The notes under the pieces: model-generated
The model's database searches: none
What the model was told of the DNA's origin: nothing
Seen by the model: only the letters and a program-made list of their open reading frames with translations
Source of the DNA: Paludibacter sp.
Lineage (GTDB): Bacteria; Bacteroidota; Bacteroidia; Bacteroidales; Paludibacteraceae
DNA length: 64,000 nucleotides
Assembly: GCA_028710415.1 (NCBI GenBank)
Contig: JAQTUE010000002.1
Location: 279,409-343,408 of the forward strand
Direction of reading: 5' to 3'
Shown here: piece after piece, positions 34,428 through 44,600 of the stretch
Position numbering within the stretch: position 1 is the first letter of the stretch
Layout: each line of letters starts with the position of its first letter
Made by a program: the position numbers and the translations under genes

Positions 34428-37400
34428 ATGAAAAAACTATTCATTACCTTAATTGTGAGTGTGCTTGCAGTATTCGGATTGAATTCGCAAAATATTGCGA
34501 ATTATCACTTTAGCACAGCTCAAAATGCAGTTTTGGAAGACATAACCGGATCTACCCAATTAATTCCTGGGTCTGCCCGTAATATGGCTTCAACGGTAAC
34601 CGGAATTGGTTTTACATTTAAGTTTATGGCGGTAGATTACACCCAATTCTCCGTAAACTCAAACGGCCAATTTTGCTTTGGAAGTACTGTCATCCCGGGA
34701 ACGGGCATTGACAATCCGATTGCAGGTATGCCTTTACTGGTACCTATTTCAGGTGCCGACTCGATTTTAGGCAGTGGGAAAGTGCATTATATTGTAAAAG
34801 GCACTGCACCGAACCGGATATTAGTTGTGGAATGGAAAGACATAATTATTCCTTTCCCGCTTAACGACAATAATCCACCGATTGCGGAATTTAACCTGAC
34901 CCAACTGCAGGTGATTTTGCATGAAACGACCGGATTAATTGAATTCAAGTATGGCGTTGTGAACAATAATTCCGTGCCGAATATCCTGAAATCAATTTTC
35001 ATTTCATCCAGCAACACCGCAACCACGGTTAAATCCATTGGAGCAGACCTGATCTCGGCAGTTAATGGAGTTCCGGTACAAACATTCCAGATGAATTCAA
35101 CGAATGAGAATTTATTAAATGGACGTGTTTATTCCTTTAATCCGATTCCAAATGCACCAACCATTACCGTTGTTGATAGCTGTACTGCTGCATCAAGCCT
35201 TACTGCTTCCAATTACACCGGAACCTTGTTGTGGAGCACATCGGAAACTACTCCTACTATTGTTGTCTATACACCGGGATATTATTTGGTGACCCAGACT
35301 GTAGATGGTTATACCAGTTTGCCGGATTCAGCCTTTGCAGCTCCGGTACCAACCATTACCGGACCAATGGTAAATGGTTTGCCGGCTACCCTTGATGGGA
35401 ATCCGATTTTAGGACAGGTGTATACCACTGAACCCGGAAAGACCAATTATGTATGGGCTGTATCTTCGGGCGCAACACACATTACCGGACTAGGTACAAA
35501 TTCCATTACAGTGGATTGGGGAACCCTGTCATCCCAACAATCAGTAAGTGTATCGTACCAGAATGCTTTGCTATGTACAAAACAAACCGTTTTGATCATT
35601 AATTATTATCCATATGCGGCTTCTATTGATCCCACAACCGTTCCGCAGTTTGTGGATCCAATGCCTCATTTTGCAGCCGGTCTTCGGGTTGATGTCAAAG
35701 CAGGTGGTGCCCTGGTTGTCAAGGAAGTATTGGTACAACAGGTTGCCTTGTCAACAGGTACTGTCGTCAGTACCGGAACGATAGGTACTACCCCGGGAGC
35801 AGGATTAGGTAATTATGCTGCCTATGCAATTTCCAAGGATAATGGAGCAACCTTCGGACCAGCCATGTGGCCTGCACAGACTATTGAAGCCCAGCAAGGG
35901 AATCAACTGACTGTACAATACCAGAATAAGCTGAATGGTGTCAGGTACGATGCTTTCAATATCCTGGCCGACCAGACTCTGATGATGAACGGGTACGACC
36001 TGAACGGAAATATATTAACCGACCCGTATCGGGGTGACATCCCAATGGTTGTCCACCTGCATGGTGGAGAAATACCATCCGGTTCGGACGGCGGTCCTAC
36101 TGCCTGGTTTACGCCCGATTATGCTAAATTTGGCCCCGGATTTGCACACAGTGCCCAGTCCTTGGTTACCTATCCAAACAAGCAGGAAGCTACTACGTTG
36201 TGGTACCACCCTCACGACCAGGGATTGACCCGTATCAATGTGTATACAGGTCTTGCCGGATACTATTTCCTGAGAGGTGCTGCCGAAGAAGCAGCCCATC
36301 TTCCGGGATGGTCGGGTGATACGAAAGTTCAGGAAGTAACCCCAGCCGGGAAAACTCCGACTTTTAACGGAACAAAAACCTATTTACCTGAAATAGAACT
36401 TGCGGTACAGGACCGTATGTTCAATACCAAGGGTGAATTATACTGGCCTGTTAATCCTACCAACCCTGATATTCACCCATTCTGGACTCCGGAATTCTTT
36501 GGGAATATTATGACGGTGAATGGTAAAAGCTGGCCTTACTTAAGTGTAGCTCCACGTAAATACCGCTTCCGCGTACTCGATGGATGTAATGCCCGTTTCT
36601 TAAATATGTGGCTGATGGATCTTGCAAACAGTGTAAACGGTCCTAAAATAACAGTTGTAGGTACTGATGGCGGTTTGCTGGATGCACCGGTTGTTCTGGA
36701 CCCTGCAAACGGAGGAACAGCATTTATGGCACCGGGTGAACGAATGGATGTAGTGATTGATTTCACAGGGATGGCCGGTAAGACATTTACCCTGATGAAT
36801 GATGCTGCAGCCCCTTATCCTACCGGTGATCCTGTGATTCCAGGTTTGACCGACCGGATTATGCAGTTTGTAGTGAACGGCAACGTCGTTGATGCAAATA
36901 ATGTGGTTGATCCAACTTATACAGATAATAGTTTGTTGAATCCAAATTTACGACCTTTAAATCCAATGGTCAAACTGACCGACTTTGCAGGAAACCTGGC
37001 AACAAATGTTGTCCCTAATGTAAAACGGCAGATCATATTAAATGAAGTAACAGGTCCCGGTGGTCCGGTACAGGTTCTCTTTAATAATTCGCATTTCGAT
37101 GCAGCAACTCCACTACCCGGTGCTCCCGCAGAATTTGGAGGACCTACCGAAATGCCGTTGGAAGGAACCACTGAATTGTTCCAGATCATTAATACTACCG
37201 TGGATGCCCATCCAATCCATATCCACTTGTTGCAATGGCAGCTGGTGAGCAGGCAGGCGTTTACCACGAGTACTTATATGACTGCATACGGCAACGCCTG
37301 GGCCACTAAACATCCAACTGTGCCAATCTGGCCGGCAGGATTAGGCTATCCGGGAGGTGCAGGATCACCATACCGATATGATTCGATTAATGCGGATGGT

Positions 37401-40097
37401 GCAGTAGGAGGAAATCCAGCCATTACTCCATTTTTAACAGGTCCGGTAATGCCGGCAAGACCTGAAGAAATGGGCTGGAAAGATGACATCAAGGCTATAC
37501 CTGGTGAAGTTGCTACTTTCATTGTGAGAGTTGCTCCAACCGATAAACCAATCGGTGCCACCCAGCAAGATTTGTTGTTACCATTCGATCCAAGTATCGG
37601 ACCTGGCTATGTATGGCACTGCCATATTATTGACCACGAAGATATGGATATGATGCGTCCGTTGATGATCAAGCCTTCTTTATTGAGGTATCCTCAGATA
37701 ACAGCTCAGCCTGCTCCTGTAGTATCTTGTATTGGTAATTCTGAAACATTTGCTGTTACTGCAACAAGTGCAACTACAATTACCTATCAATGGCAAATTA
37801 GTACGGATAATGGTGTGAATTGGCTGAACCTGACTAACGGTGCTCCATATTCAGGGGTATTAACAAATGCATTGACCATCAATCCAATTGCAATAGCAAT
37901 GTCAACAAACAGATACCGTGTGATATTAACCAATATTGATGGGGTTACTACTTCGAATGGTGCCTTGTTGACGGTTGATCCAGATGTTCCTGCCAGTGTA
38001 AGTATTACTGTAAATGAGAACCCTATATTTAACGGTGAAACTGTAACCTTTACCCCTGCCCCTGTTGGCGGTGGCACAGCTCCAACCTATCAGTGGTATA
38101 AGAATGCTGTTATGGTTTCCACAGGCAATACCTATACATATGCTCCGGCAAATGGCGATATGGTTTATGTAATTATGACCTCCAGTGCACATTGTGCAAC
38201 CGGAAGCCCTGCTACATCAAATACGATCACCATGTCAGTTACAGGTTCTTCAACGGTTGCTCAAAGTGGTGATTGGAGTGTTCCTGCAACCTGGGCGAAT
38301 AATACGGTTCCAACAAGTTCGGACAATGTAGTTATTCCACTTGGATTTACAGTTACGATTAATCAAGCTAATGCATTCTGTTACAACCTGGTTGTTGAAG
38401 GTGCATTAAGCAGTACGATTGGAAGCCAGACACTCACTGTTGGTGCAGATCTACTTCTTGAAGGAACAATGACAATTACAGGGGCAAATACAGTTGTCCT
38501 TAAGGGTGCAACTTCTGGAAGTGCTAATATTGATGTCATTGACGGTAATTTGGTATACGCAGGTTTATTGCCTCAGACGATATCCAATATTGCTTCCAAT
38601 GCTATCAAGAATCTGACCAGTGATAACAAGGCAGGTGTCACCTTACCAGCTATATTGACTGTAAGTAATTTGCTTACTATCAATGCAGGAGCTAAATTGA
38701 CAAACCCAGCGCTTGCCAGCCAGACTGTGAATAATGTTATGATTAAGAGTGACGTTACTTCAGGAACAGGAACATTTGTTGATAATGGATTAATCACGAC
38801 TACCCCGGGTGGTGTGGCTAATGTTCAGCAATATGTGACCGGTGGCAGAAACTGGTATATTTCCAGTCCTGTTACGAACGCAACAACCGGTTCGATATCG
38901 ACCGCTTCTTTGGTTCAAAGTTACAATGAATCAACTTCGTTGTGGGTTCCTGAAAGTTCAACATTAAATGTACTGAAGGGTTATGTAGCCAGTATTTCAA
39001 CAACCGGCGTCATCACATTTACCGGCGCTGCATTGAATACAGGCTCGATGAATCCTGGATTAACACGTGTAGGTTCGACCATTAAGACCGGTTACAACCT
39101 GGTAGGTAATCCTTATCCTTCTTATCTGAACTGGGATCTTGCCAGTGCAGCTTCAAGCAATTTGGAAACAACTATCTGGTATCGTACGAAGAATGCAGCC
39201 AATACCGTTTATGTATTCGACACCTACAATGCTACTGGTGGCATAGGTACGAGCAACAACGGTACAGTGATTACGTCCATGATTCCACCGATCCAGGCAT
39301 TCTGGGTACGTGTAGCTTCCGGAGTATCAGGTACTTTAGCTGTTACGAATGCGATGAGGTCACATGAAGGCGTTGTCTCAAACCGCCTGAAAGCACGTTC
39401 ATTTGAAGAATTATCTCAACAGGTGTTACGTTTGCAGGTAACGAATGGTACCAACAGTGACGAAGCAATTGTATTGTTTAATGCGAATGCAGTTGATGGA
39501 ATGGATAAATACGATTCTGAAAAGATGACAAACGGTAATGCGTATGTTCCCGAAATCTATACTTTAGCAGGAACCGAACCGGTAGTTATCAATGGCTTGA
39601 ATAGTGTGAAAACCACTCCTGAATTGTCACTGGGCTTTAATACCGGTGAAGTAAACATCTTTACGATCAAGGCAATTGAAGCGAGCAATTTTGATGCAGA
39701 TACAAGGATTGTATTGAAGGATAAACAGTTGAATGTAGAAAAGGAACTTAAGGTCGGTGATGACTATAGTTTCAGTTCAAATGCAACCAATACTTCAACA
39801 CGTTTCAGCATTCTGTTTAAATCAGCTTCGATAACCACCGGAAAGATCAATACTGAAGGTAATGGAAGTGAATCCATGTTCATTTACAGGAACCAGAATA
39901 ACAGGATTACAATTAACCGCAGCGATGCAATAGGTGAAGGAACAGTAACAGTTTGTAATGCCATCGGTCAGAAACTGGTGAACATGTCAACTACCGGAAC
40001 TCTCACCGTAGTTAACCAACGGTTGTTGCCTGGTGTTTACCTGGTTACAGTTGATGTACAAGGCAAGAGCACAACGAAGAAGATAACACTTTATTAA
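34428..40097 (+). CDS. Surface multicopper oxidase with T9SS tail, 1889 aa
   Basis: Signal peptide, then the same N-terminal beta domain as the 31513 protein (about 22-240), a short LWST repeat, a PKD/Ig-like segment, and a complete three-domain multicopper oxidase (about 400-1085). Copper ligands are all visible: HLHGG (His543, His545), WYHPHDQG (His594, His596), HPIHIH (His928, His931, His933) and WHCHIIDHEDMDM (His1064, Cys1065, His1066, His1070, Met1075). Then two Ig-like domains, a beta-helix-like segment and a C-terminal module of about 450 residues ending in a T9SS type A sorting domain (KSTTKKITLY). The C-terminal module is closely shared with the 53564 protein. A laccase-like oxidase (Cu(I), phenol, Mn or bilirubin-type substrates possible) exposed on the cell surface is expected; substrate unknown. 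The copper island upstream fits its need for copper. Confidence 0.92.
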   Translation: MKKLFITLIVSVLAVFGLNSQNIANYHFSTAQNAVLEDITGSTQLIPGSARNMASTVTGIGFTFKFMAVDYTQFSVNSNGQFCFGSTVIPGTGIDNPIAGMPLLVPISGADSILGSGKVHYIVKGTAPNRILVVEWKDIIIPFPLNDNNPPIAEFNLTQLQVILHETTGLIEFKYGVVNNNSVPNILKSIFISSSNTATTVKSIGADLISAVNGVPVQTFQMNSTNENLLNGRVYSFNPIPNAPTITVVDSCTAASSLTASNYTGTLLWSTSETTPTIVVYTPGYYLVTQTVDGYTSLPDSAFAAPVPTITGPMVNGLPATLDGNPILGQVYTTEPGKTNYVWAVSSGATHITGLGTNSITVDWGTLSSQQSVSVSYQNALLCTKQTVLIINYYPYAASIDPTTVPQFVDPMPHFAAGLRVDVKAGGALVVKEVLVQQVALSTGTVVSTGTIGTTPGAGLGNYAAYAISKDNGATFGPAMWPAQTIEAQQGNQLTVQYQNKLNGVRYDAFNILADQTLMMNGYDLNGNILTDPYRGDIPMVVHLHGGEIPSGSDGGPTAWFTPDYAKFGPGFAHSAQSLVTYPNKQEATTLWYHPHDQGLTRINVYTGLAGYYFLRGAAEEAAHLPGWSGDTKVQEVTPAGKTPTFNGTKTYLPEIELAVQDRMFNTKGELYWPVNPTNPDIHPFWTPEFFGNIMTVNGKSWPYLSVAPRKYRFRVLDGCNARFLNMWLMDLANSVNGPKITVVGTDGGLLDAPVVLDPANGGTAFMAPGERMDVVIDFTGMAGKTFTLMNDAAAPYPTGDPVIPGLTDRIMQFVVNGNVVDANNVVDPTYTDNSLLNPNLRPLNPMVKLTDFAGNLATNVVPNVKRQIILNEVTGPGGPVQVLFNNSHFDAATPLPGAPAEFGGPTEMPLEGTTELFQIINTTVDAHPIHIHLLQWQLVSRQAFTTSTYMTAYGNAWATKHPTVPIWPAGLGYPGGAGSPYRYDSINADGAVGGNPAITPFLTGPVMPARPEEMGWKDDIKAIPGEVATFIVRVAPTDKPIGATQQDLLLPFDPSIGPGYVWHCHIIDHEDMDMMRPLMIKPSLLRYPQITAQPAPVVSCIGNSETFAVTATSATTITYQWQISTDNGVNWLNLTNGAPYSGVLTNALTINPIAIAMSTNRYRVILTNIDGVTTSNGALLTVDPDVPASVSITVNENPIFNGETVTFTPAPVGGGTAPTYQWYKNAVMVSTGNTYTYAPANGDMVYVIMTSSAHCATGSPATSNTITMSVTGSSTVAQSGDWSVPATWANNTVPTSSDNVVIPLGFTVTINQANAFCYNLVVEGALSSTIGSQTLTVGADLLLEGTMTITGANTVVLKGATSGSANIDVIDGNLVYAGLLPQTISNIASNAIKNLTSDNKAGVTLPAILTVSNLLTINAGAKLTNPALASQTVNNVMIKSDVTSGTGTFVDNGLITTTPGGVANVQQYVTGGRNWYISSPVTNATTGSISTASLVQSYNESTSLWVPESSTLNVLKGYVASISTTGVITFTGAALNTGSMNPGLTRVGSTIKTGYNLVGNPYPSYLNWDLASAASSNLETTIWYRTKNAANTVYVFDTYNATGGIGTSNNGTVITSMIPPIQAFWVRVASGVSGTLAVTNAMRSHEGVVSNRLKARSFEELSQQVLRLQVTNGTNSDEAIVLFNANAVDGMDKYDSEKMTNGNAYVPEIYTLAGTEPVVINGLNSVKTTPELSLGFNTGEVNIFTIKAIEASNFDADTRIVLKDKQLNVEKELKVGDDYSFSSNATNTSTRFSILFKSASITTGKINTEGNGSESMFIYRNQNNRITINRSDAIGEGTVTVCNAIGQKLVNMSTTGTLTVVNQRLLPGVYLVTVDVQGKSTTKKITLY

Positions 40098-40854
40098 TAA
40101 TTAGTTATTAATATTGAAAGTTTAAGTTTCAACCCATAAGTCCAACTCCGCAAGGAGTTGGCCGGGTAAACTAACTTTGAATTTGATTCGTTGGAACAAC
40201 TTCGATAATTCTAACAGAGTAAAAAGTAGAAGTTGTACTCTTAATGCCGCAATACTTCTTCCTGGTTATCCTGGAAGGAAAACGGAAAATGAACACTGTT
40301 AAAGTCAAACTCTGGAAAAGGGCTGATTTTAATGGTGTTCTTTTATTATCCTAATCGTACTATTCAAAAATTAAGCCCAGTTGACATTCAAACTGCAACA
40401 AAGTAATTGGAACAATTAAATGTCCCATTTTGAATTCAGGAGAATAGAACGCGGATTCACACAGATTTGGCGGATGGTACATTCCGGTTTTACGGAATAA
40501 TAACGGATCTTATTCCACCAAGTTGGAGTTTTAATCCGAAAATAATCTTTGTAATAAATGAATCCGTAAACATCCGCTTGATCAGCGAATTCCGCCAAGT
40601 CGGAATGTTCCATCAGCGTTCTATTCTTATAAAAAACAGGACATTATATCCATTCCAGTACTTATAACATCTTCTAATAGCGGTTATTAAATTCAATAAT
40701 TTCTTTGAGGTTAAACATGTTTCCAAGTTTGATACATCAGGGTTAGAAAAAACCGGAAAATATTCAGGTGAAAGAATACTCTTAGTCATTTGATCTTTTC
40801 GGATTCCTCTTCCACTGAACATTAAAACAATACCATTATTCGAGGGGAAGTACT
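40098..40854. other. Intergenic region with hairpin and dispersed element
   Basis: A perfect 8-bp hairpin, CCAACTCC-GCAA-GGAGTTGG (40142-40161), lies 45 bp after the oxidase gene, without a T tail. Positions 40402-40673 hold a dispersed repeat. Short open frames on both strands lie inside the repeat and were not called. Confidence 0.6.
40402..40673 (+). repeat. Dispersed repeat element, copy 1
   Basis: About 270 bp whose reverse complement appears at 56221-56507. The ends AAGTAATTGGAACAATTAAA and CCAGTACTTA match in the other copy, and the segment TGTCCCATTTTGAATTCAGG is identical. Inside, GGCGGATGGTACATTCCGG (40468 on) and CGGAATGTTCCATCAGCG (40600 on) are inverted relatives. Fragments recur after several regulator genes (14917, 15978, 17654). 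Confidence 0.8.
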
Positions 40855-40968
40855 ACTCTTTTTGGATGAGATCCAATACTTATTTTTACCTAGTCAATAT
40901 ACGTATTTTTCCCTTCTCTTTTCATACTAACTTCCGAGGAAAACAATACATTAATGTTGTATTTTCGC
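40855..40968 (+). promoter_or_regulatory. Four-box operator array E with -7 element
   Basis: Boxes ACTCTTTTTG (40855), ACTTATTTTT (40878), ACGTATTTTT (40901) and ACTAACTTCC (40926, weak), then TATTTTCG at 40960. It precedes the receiver gene at 41021 with a leader of about 50 bases. Among the nine arrays this has the weakest boxes but the spacing fits. Confidence 0.5.
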
Positions 40969-41020
40969 ATACTTTATAAGTAAACTCAGCGAATAAAACC
41001 AATAATAATCTCACTACCTA

Positions 41021-41527
41021 ATGAAAAAACCAGATATTATCATTGTAGATGATCACCAGATTTTTAGAAAAGGAATAAAATCCATCATAACCATTGAAAA
41101 TATTGCAAATGTGATAGGGGAAGCCTCCACGGGTGAGGAGTTCTTAGATCTTCTTATTCACATAAAGCCGGACCTGGTATTACTGGATATTGACATGCCC
41201 CATATGAACGGATTGGAAGCGACTGAAAAAGCCCTTGAATTATATCCCGATTTAAAAATAATGGCTTTTACCATGTTTGGGGATGAAGAGTATTTCATCC
41301 GGATGATAGAACTGGGTGCCATGGGTTATATGCTTAAGTCAAGCGATATGAGTGAACTTGAAAAAGCCATTCATCACATCATGAAGGGGGAGAAGTATTT
41401 TTCCAACCATCAGTTCAAAAGAAACAGCAGCCATCTGGGAAATAAAGAAATAAAGAAAATATATGAGAATCATAGCCATTCTCATAAGAGCAATGGAACC
41501 GGAGATTTATTTCCACCCTGGTTTTAG
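41021..41527 (+). CDS. Receiver-only NarL-type paralogue with LFPPWF tail
   Basis: A 168-residue sixth member of the regulator set, 21 kb from the others. Receiver intact: Asp10-Asp11 (VDDH), phosphoacceptor Asp56 in LLDIDMPHMNG, and Lys in MLKSSD. The HTH is replaced by a His/Ser-rich linker (ENHSHSHKSNG) and the end GDLFPPWF, similar to the LFYPWM tail of the 18933 protein. It is followed after 78 bp by a secreted T9SS protein gene and is probably co-transcribed with it. This is the physical link between the regulator family and the surface proteins. Confidence 0.9.
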   Translation: MKKPDIIIVDDHQIFRKGIKSIITIENIANVIGEASTGEEFLDLLIHIKPDLVLLDIDMPHMNGLEATEKALELYPDLKIMAFTMFGDEEYFIRMIELGAMGYMLKSSDMSELEKAIHHIMKGEKYFSNHQFKRNSSHLGNKEIKKIYENHSHSHKSNGTGDLFPPWF

Positions 41528-41605
41528 GCATTCCCGTATAAACTTTCGAATACACTGGTTTGCATTTCCTTGTTGGTAAGGCAAATGTCCCATAATAGCT
41601 ATAGT

Positions 41606-44600
41606 ATGAAAAAACTATACTTGCTCGTCGTATTCATCCTTTTTCATTTCACATTGCTACATGGACAGGTTTCAGGGGATTTCCGATCAAAGGCAGGCGA
41701 TTCGGGACTCTGGAATGATTGTAATGCCTGGGAGACTTACAACGGGAGTTTGTGGGTGGATGCGCTAACTGGACAACGCCAGCAGATAGATTTACCAGAA
41801 AGTGATCAAATCAATTTCTCTACAATTGCTCATGCCCAAGGGCACACAGTAGGGCATTTAAATCCTACTATAACAATTTCAACTGATTCATCGAAAGACT
41901 CAAATTTTATATCAACCCAACAGGCAAAAGCAATAAAAGAAATAACTGTAGATTTTCCTGATACAATTAAAATTGGTCCAGGATTAGATTATCCTTCATT
42001 AACCGGAAATGGTGGTTTGTTTCAAAAATTAAACACTCCAGGAATAGTTGTGAATAAAAATCTGATAGTAATTATTACAGTTGACCTGACTGAAGATGGA
42101 ACTAACGCAATTAATGCATGGACAAATGGGACTGGAGGTCCGTTTACTATTACGATAAATCCAGCGGGAAAGAGAAAAATTACGTTTGAAGGTGTATATA
42201 ATAATTATAAGCTTTGTATTAAATTAGACGGAACAAAAGGATTTACTATCGATGGATTAGATGATGGTGTAAACAACTTATCAATGATAAGGGCAGGTGG
42301 TGCAAGTAGTGCCGGAGTAATAGAGTTTAGAAATGGTGCTTCCAATAATAAAATTACCAGAACGTCTATATTTGGAAATAATTCTACAAACTGTCCATAC
42401 GTTATAACGTTAGTAAACTCGGCATCTATTCCTCTTAAAAATAATGTCATTAGTTTCTGTTTGATATCCTCTGCCAATACAAATTTCCCAACAAATCAAG
42501 GCGTTTTATTAACAGGAAATGCTCTTACTGCTAATGGTACTGTCATTGACCATAATATATTTGCTAATTTTAGCATTTGTGCCATTCACCAGGATAATGG
42601 AACTTTTACTAATACGACTATATCAAACAATGAAATTTACAATACAATTGCAGTCAGTTCCGGAAATAATTATACAGGGATAAATCTAACTAATAATTTA
42701 GGAACTAGCAATATATTTAACAATAAAATTCACGATATTAAATGTAGTTCAGGAACTACGAATAACACAGGAATTTCTGCTATTTATTGTTTGACTTCAG
42801 GGAATGATATTTTAAATATTTATAATAACTTGATTTATTTGGATGTAACCGGAACTCAGACAGGGTTAGGAATAAATGGCATTAAATTAAATAATATTGG
42901 TAGAGTCAATTTGTATTATAATACTGTTGGAATTGGTGGAACAGGTATAATTGCAAATAATAGTTATTGTATTAATAATGAAAATAATGGCAATTTAAAC
43001 GAAGCTAATAATATTGTTTATAATGTAAGATCAAGCACCGCCGGAACAGGAAAACATTACGGAATTTATAATAAAGGAACCGTCATATCTAATAATAATG
43101 ATCTGTTTGTAACAGGAAGTGGCGGTTATGTTGGTTATCAGACAACTGATCAAAAGACGTTGGGTGATTTGCGTACAGCTAGCGGTCAGGATGCTAATTC
43201 AATTAGTGTTGATCCTCAGTTTACTTCCACTACTAATTCTAATTATGTACCCTTAAATTCAGCACTTAATATTGGCACCCCCATTTCAGGAATTACAACT
43301 GACATTAATGGCATTTTGCGCGATGTTATTTCTCCAACAGTAGGCGCTTATGAAATACCATGTAATAATCCAACAACCGCTGGCACAATTGCCTCTGATC
43401 AAACCGTGTGGGATAATGAAATGCCTGCATTAATTACCAGTTCAACACCGGCAAGTGGATACTCTGGAGAAGTAGAATACAAATGGCAAAGTTCGGTGTC
43501 TCCATTTAATGTCTGGGTTGAAATTCCGAACAGCAATGCATTAACTTACCAACCCGCTAAAATTACTGAGATAACGCTTTTTAAAAGGTTAGCCAGAGCA
43601 GAATGCAAGAAATCATGGGTAGGTGCACCAGAGTCAAATGTTGTAACGATTACTTGTAGTACCAATAAATGGAAAGGAACAATTGACTCAGATTGGGGTA
43701 ACCCTGAAAATTGGACTCGACATTTAGTCCCCGCTGAAGATACTGATATTATCTTTGAAGACCAGCCGACACATAATTGTCAGTTGGATCAGGACCGTTC
43801 AGTAAATAATGTAACTATTAGTACAGGCGGACAATTGATAATTCCGGTTGGTAAACTGCTACAGGTAAATGGTAAAATTATAAACCTTGCTGGACCAACT
43901 GGCCTCGTAATAAAAGCAAGTCCAGCCGGTGAAGTTGCAAACGGGTCATTAATTTTTCACAATGATCCGACACTTGATCCTGCTGTGCAAGCCACTGTAG
44001 AAATGTACACGAAAGCTTCCCGGGTAAGTGGTTCCTATCGGTGGCAGTTTTTTGGAATTCCTGTTAAATCCATACCAGCTAATCCTACTTTCGCCGGGTC
44101 GTATGTCCGCGAAATGCATGAAAATGTTAGCGGGTCGGCAGGTCATTGGGTGCAATTGCAGAATGAGTCAGTGTTGTCTTCCTTTACAGGATATGAGATA
44201 ACCCAGGATTCAGCAAAGATAATTCGTTTTGAGGGAGAATTGGAAAATCGAAATTTTGGTTCGGTAGAATTATCAGTTACTCCAGGAGCAACCTATCAAG
44301 GTGAACATTTGATAGCAAACCCTTATACGGCGGCTGTAGCAATAAAAAATCCAACAATACCTGCCAATTCACTCACTTTTGGTGAAGGACTGGATAAAAC
44401 TGTTTACCTGTACAATACAGGTTCGAAAGATGATTGGTCTAACAATGGGTCAAATGGAGGCGGTGATTCCAATGCACCAGGTCAATACCTGGCCGTACCT
44501 CAAGAAAATGCAGGAAGTGATAGTTTGCCTGCTTCAATCCCTTCCATGCAGGCATTCCTGGTCATGGTGAATACGCACGGACCTACTGCCACCGTTACAA

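Noticed and set aside
40416..40667. Short ORFs on both strands after the oxidase gene
   Set aside because: They lie inside the dispersed repeat element and are not conserved in its inverted copy.
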